A model generated the notes under the pieces. That model saw only the letters and a program-made list of their open reading frames with translations, was not told where the DNA came from and did no database searches. Source: Paraktedonobacter sp964250225 (lineage in GTDB: Bacteria; Chloroflexota; Ktedonobacteria; Ktedonobacterales; Ktedonobacteraceae). Taken from it: a stretch of 64,000 nucleotides of DNA. The position numbers and the translations under genes were made by a program. The stretch is taken from positions 1 through 64,000 of the forward strand of contig CAXUEY010000006.1 of assembly GCA_964250225.1 (NCBI GenBank), written 5' to 3'. Shown piece after piece: positions 61,194-64,000 of this stretch (positions are counted from its first letter, which is position 1; every line of letters begins with the position of its first letter).

Positions 61194-62271
61194 GACGCAC
61201 AGTTGTGAGGGATTGCCCGCAGCGAGTGCAGAAGCGGTCCCGAATACGGTTCTCGAAGCGACAATATGGGCACGGGTTCAGCATGTAACGGCAGCCGGTG
61301 CAGAAGCGCATTTCGGAGGAGTTCGGGCGCTGGCAATGCGGGCAGGGGTACAGCGGACTGGTTGGCGCGTTCTCGATGCCGCGTGGAGGGGTCATGTTGT
61401 GAACGGAGCCGAGGCTGCCATTTTTGACTGCCTGATCGAGCGCTTCGGCCATGTCGAGGGCGCGTTGATAGCGGAACTCCGGCTTTTTCTGGAGTGCAAT
61501 CATCATCACATCGCGTATGGGCGGCTGGATCTGTGGATTAAAGCGGCGCGGGTCGGGCGGATCTTCGTAGATCTGGCTATGGGCGAGAGCGGGATAGTTA
61601 TCTCCGACGAAAGGTGTGCGTCCGGTCAGGCATTCAAAGAGCATCACACCGAGCGCGTAGATATCGGCGCGACCATCCACTGGTTCGCCTTTGCACTGTT
61701 CCGGGGACATATATTCGGGCGTGCCGACGCCTGCACCTGGGCGGGTCAGTTCTTTGGTCCCTTCCAAGACTTTGGCGATCCCGAAATCAGAGAGAATCGG
61801 GCGCGCGCTCTGGTCCATCAGCACGTTGACCGGCTTGATATCGCGGTGGATAATGCCCTTGCGATGAGCGTAGGCCAGCGCGTCCGCCACCTGGGTAAAA
61901 ATGCGATTTACCTCGTCCATGTCCATTGATCGAATACCGCCGGGGCGCTCTGGCATGGCATCGATCTGCTGCTTCAGCGTGCCGCCATCGACCAGTTGCA
62001 TCACGATATAGAGATTGCCATCCTGCTCATTAAAATCATGAATGGTCACGATATTGGGATGGGAAAGCCCGGCCACCATCTTGGCCTCAAGATTGAAGCG
62101 TTCTACAAAACTACGATCCGCAGCATACCAGGGGGGAAGCACCTTCACCGCGACCTCGCGACCAAGATTCTCCTGGCTGGCGCGATAGACGCGAGCCATT
62201 CCGCCCTGGCCCAGAGGAGCCAGGATTCTGTAATTGCCAAGTGTTGCGCCAATCAGGGGATCTTGCTGCAT
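61183..62271 (-). CDS. Ser/Thr protein kinase with C-terminal zinc ribbons
   Basis: 362 aa. Kinase domain 1-275: GQGGMARVYRA (P-loop), VAVKVLPP (Lys), IIHRDIKPVNVLMD (catalytic loop), LSDFGIAK, GTPEYMSPEQC. The C-terminal region has six CxxC-like pairs (CPHC, CTGC, CPYC, CTRC), probably double zinc ribbon. No membrane helix or PASTA. FHA proteins lie just downstream in the transcript direction from the right edge, natural readers of phospho-threonine. Confidence 0.9.
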   Translation of the reverse strand: MQQDPLIGATLGNYRILAPLGQGGMARVYRASQENLGREVAVKVLPPWYAADRSFVERFNLEAKMVAGLSHPNIVTIHDFNEQDGNLYIVMQLVDGGTLKQQIDAMPERPGGIRSMDMDEVNRIFTQVADALAYAHRKGIIHRDIKPVNVLMDQSARPILSDFGIAKVLEGTKELTRPGAGVGTPEYMSPEQCKGEPVDGRADIYALGVMLFECLTGRTPFVGDNYPALAHSQIYEDPPDPRRFNPQIQPPIRDVMMIALQKKPEFRYQRALDMAEALDQAVKNGSLGSVHNMTPPRGIENAPTSPLYPCPHCQRPNSSEMRFCTGCRYMLNPCPYCRFENRIRDRFCTRCGQSLTTVRLNR

Positions 62272-62497
62272 AACCTACTCTGGACACCTTCTCCATAAAG
62301 GGCACACGCTTGCACCCCTGCTTTTTGTATATATTGGTAGAATTGAGTAGAAGAGGCGTAAAATGCTATATGTCTATCTACACCTCAACTCTGTACTGGT
62401 TCGTCACTTCCACATATAGGCCGGAGCGCATGTTGAAACGAACCAGGCGAGTCGAGCCTGCCAGTTTCGATTTCACGCGCTCCAGAATGTGCCAGAG

Positions 62498-63778
62498 TTA
62501 GCGTCTGCCGAACACCAGGACGGTTTGGCCCAGTTGGACCTTGTCGCCTTCCTGGAGTGGATATGGCTGATATTTATTGACCTGCTGGCCATTGACTTTG
62601 GTGCCATTGGCGCTGCCTTCGTCGCGGAGCGCGAAATTGCCATTGCCCTGACTGACAATCGAGGCGTGCAGACGGGAGACGGCCAGGTCTTCCAGGAAGA
62701 TATCGCTTTCCCGGCTGCGACCAATGCTCAGCGATTCTTTGCGGATCTCATAGATGCGGCCTGGTTCTTTGCCTTCTTCGATGCGCACAACGCCCATGCG
62801 GCCAGGTGCCACGGCCCCGCCGCCCATTGCCATATTGACCGCACTGCCACCGGGCTTGAGCACTGTTCTATCACTATCGGGGCCGCTATAGGCATTCCCA
62901 AAGCCTTGTTGAGCAGAAGCTTGCGCGGGAGCTGCGCCCCAGGCATTCTGCGCTACTGGAGATTGCTGGCCCCAATTCTGGCCAGAGCCTTGCTGCGGCT
63001 GTGCGGGAGCCTGCGCACCCCCCCAGGCCTGCTGTGGTTGTGCGGGAGCCTGTCCGCCCCAGCCTTGTTGCGGCTGATCCCAGCTACCTTGCTGCTGGCC
63101 GCCCCACCCTTGTTGTTGAGGTTGTGCGGGGGCTTGTGCGCCCCAGGCACCTTGCTGTTGCTGGTCCCAGCCGCCCTGCTGTGGCGCGGCATTTTGTCCA
63201 CTCCAGCCTTGCTGCTGAGGTTGTGCGGGGGCTTGTGCGCCCCAGCCGCCTTGCTGCTGTGGCTGCTGATCCCATCCGCCCTGCTGTGGTGCGGCATTCT
63301 GCGCGCCCCAGCCGCCTTGCTGCTGTGGCTGCTGGTCCCAGGCGCCTTGTTGTGGTGCAGCGTTTTGCCCACCCCAGCCTTGCTGCTGTTGGTCCCAGCC
63401 GCCCTGCTGTGGTGCGGCATTTTGCGCGCCCCAGCCGCCTTGCTGTTGTGGTTGCTGATCCCATCCGCCCTGCTGCTGGCCGCCCCACCCCTGTTGTTGG
63501 GCGCCCCACTGCTGCTGCTGGTCCCAGCCGCCTTGTTGTTGGCCGGGATTCTGTCCCCAGCCCTGTTGTTGTTGACCTGCCTGCCAACCGGCATTTCCGG
63601 CGGCGTTATTTTCAGTATCTTTCTTTTTTTTGCCACTGCTACGGAAGAGCATAGTTGCCACCCCCAGACTAATAAGCGCTATTACAATGATTGCCACCGC
63701 TATTACATAGGGATTCTTGTAAAACGGAGCGGACACTGTTGTAGCGGCTATGACTACTAACGTGAGACCCTCTCTCAT
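62498..63778 (-). CDS. FHA-domain membrane protein with Gln/Gly/Trp-rich repeats
   Basis: 426 aa. N-terminal helix YVIAVAIIVIALISLGVATM; residues ~60-295 are low-complexity repeats (QQQGGWGAQNAAPQQGGWDQ and variants); C-terminal FHA: LSIGRSRESDIFL, SRLHASIV, GSANGTKVNG. ATG 63778 follows AAGGTGAACGTC; GTG 63787 also possible. The FHA domain should bind phospho-Thr peptides, perhaps made by the nearby kinase. The repeats may self-associate. Confidence 0.85.
   Translation of the reverse strand: MREGLTLVVIAATTVSAPFYKNPYVIAVAIIVIALISLGVATMLFRSSGKKKKDTENNAAGNAGWQAGQQQQGWGQNPGQQQGGWDQQQQWGAQQQGWGGQQQGGWDQQPQQQGGWGAQNAAPQQGGWDQQQQGWGGQNAAPQQGAWDQQPQQQGGWGAQNAAPQQGGWDQQPQQQGGWGAQAPAQPQQQGWSGQNAAPQQGGWDQQQQGAWGAQAPAQPQQQGWGGQQQGSWDQPQQGWGGQAPAQPQQAWGGAQAPAQPQQGSGQNWGQQSPVAQNAWGAAPAQASAQQGFGNAYSGPDSDRTVLKPGGSAVNMAMGGGAVAPGRMGVVRIEEGKEPGRIYEIRKESLSIGRSRESDIFLEDLAVSRLHASIVSQGNGNFALRDEGSANGTKVNGQQVNKYQPYPLQEGDKVQLGQTVLVFGRR
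62950..63600. repeat. Low-complexity repeat array in the FHA gene
   Basis: Degenerate 18-75 bp units (plus strand CAGCCGCCTTGCTGCTG and CCCTGCTGTGGTGCGGC) coding the Gln-rich region. Prone to assembly collapse and copy-number change. Confidence 0.8.
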
Positions 63779-63840
63779 GACGTTCACCTTCTCCTGGCTG
63801 CAGGTGCTGCGCGCGGAACTGCATATCCCTGCATCTCCTT

Positions 63841-64000
63841 TTATCGCAATTCAAAACGCACCTCAACGCTACCGAAGCGTAGAATGTCGCCGTCTTTGAG
63901 CATACGTTCTTCGTATGGCGTTAAGATTTCTCCATTCAACCGGGTCTTGTTCAAAGCATTGAGATCCTCGACAGTAAACTGTCCATGTTGATTGCGCAGA
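63841..64000 (-). CDS. FHA-domain protein, C-terminal part (runs off right edge)
   Basis: 52 codons to the stop at 63841: FTVEDLNALNKTRLNGEIL, then LKDGDILRFGSVEVRFE. This is the second half of an FHA domain (NKTxLNG in place of NGTxVNG). It ends 63 bases before the next FHA gene on the same strand, so the two form an operon. Confidence 0.8.
   Translation of the reverse strand, partial: LRNQHGQFTVEDLNALNKTRLNGEILTPYEERMLKDGDILRFGSVEVRFELR

Noticed and set aside
62950..63600. Repeats resembling a CRISPR-like array
   Set aside because: Units are unequal, in frame and encode a Gln/Gly/Trp-rich region; no spacers and no cas genes.
1..64000. tRNA, rRNA, prophage or complete insertion sequence
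   Set aside because: No cloverleaf, rRNA motif, phage structural gene or transposase was recognised while reading; a covariance search could still find short RNAs.

Overview
The window looks like a chromosomal contig of a Ktedonobacteria-type Chloroflexota (an inference from gene content, moderately confident). Supporting signs are a GC-rich genome with long structured intergenic regions, lysine synthesis through the LysW carrier protein, archaeal/fungal-type aspartate-semialdehyde dehydrogenase, a Cys-rich class I lanthipeptide cluster, abundant two-component systems and Ser/Thr kinase/FHA signalling, Uma2 family proteins, T-box leaders, and recurring AGAAAGGA-type ribosome binding sites. 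No rRNA, tRNA, CRISPR array or complete insertion sequence was recognised. There are two assembly gaps (100 N at 12788-12887 and 10 N at 41250-41259). One gene runs off each edge.

Region 1 (1-14730, mostly minus strand) is amino-acid biosynthesis under RNA control. A promoter at about 5490-5516 drives two successive T-box leaders, both read here as lysine-specific. They precede lysW-lysX-lysY-lysZ-lysJ, and lysJ appears to continue in frame into a LysK-like deacetylase at the left edge. A second unit, metX-metY-lysC-asd, follows a composite leader: a complete SAM-I riboswitch with its own terminator, then a methionine T-box with a second terminator. Because lysine comes from alpha-aminoadipate, aspartokinase and Asd are free to serve methionine/threonine, which fits their position behind SAM and Met sensors. 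Between the two units lie a phosphodiester-glycosidase-like exported protein and a nitroreductase. A family of GC-rich palindromic repeats sits in the spacers of both units and flanks the 100 N gap.

Region 2 (14.8-25 kb) holds a methyltransferase-like membrane protein with folA, an exported beta-propeller protein, two paralogous coiled-coil proteins, a ParE/RelE-type toxin-antitoxin pair with a nearby toxin remnant, an endonuclease III homologue, a TPM-like lipoprotein with a repetitive tail, and a nucleoside-salvage operon (SDR, ribokinase, nucleoside hydrolase).

Region 3 (25-36 kb) has two two-component systems. One has a kinase with a sensor domain shared with a divergent membrane protein, and its response regulator apparently starts at CTG. 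The other is divergent from a BceAB-like ABC transporter. Then come an Lrp regulator divergent from an EamA exporter, flanked by a full Uma2 gene and a fragment of another, and a PPOX-family protein.

Region 4 (36-45 kb) contains three tandem GT9 glycosyltransferases ending in a TmrB-like ATPase gene, RidA, a DUF5679 microprotein, ispE and two genes of unknown function.

Region 5 (44.7-57 kb) is the most accessory part. An XRE/NB-ARC/TPR regulator lies divergent from a class I lanthipeptide cluster: two Cys-rich precursors, LanC, full-length LanB and an ABC exporter. It is followed by a tyrosine recombinase and a frameshifted DUF2690 gene.

Region 6 (57-64 kb) carries a secreted or anchored hypothetical protein, a TatA-like protein, a GAF histidine kinase with a stand-alone receiver, a Ser/Thr kinase with C-terminal zinc ribbons, and two FHA proteins.
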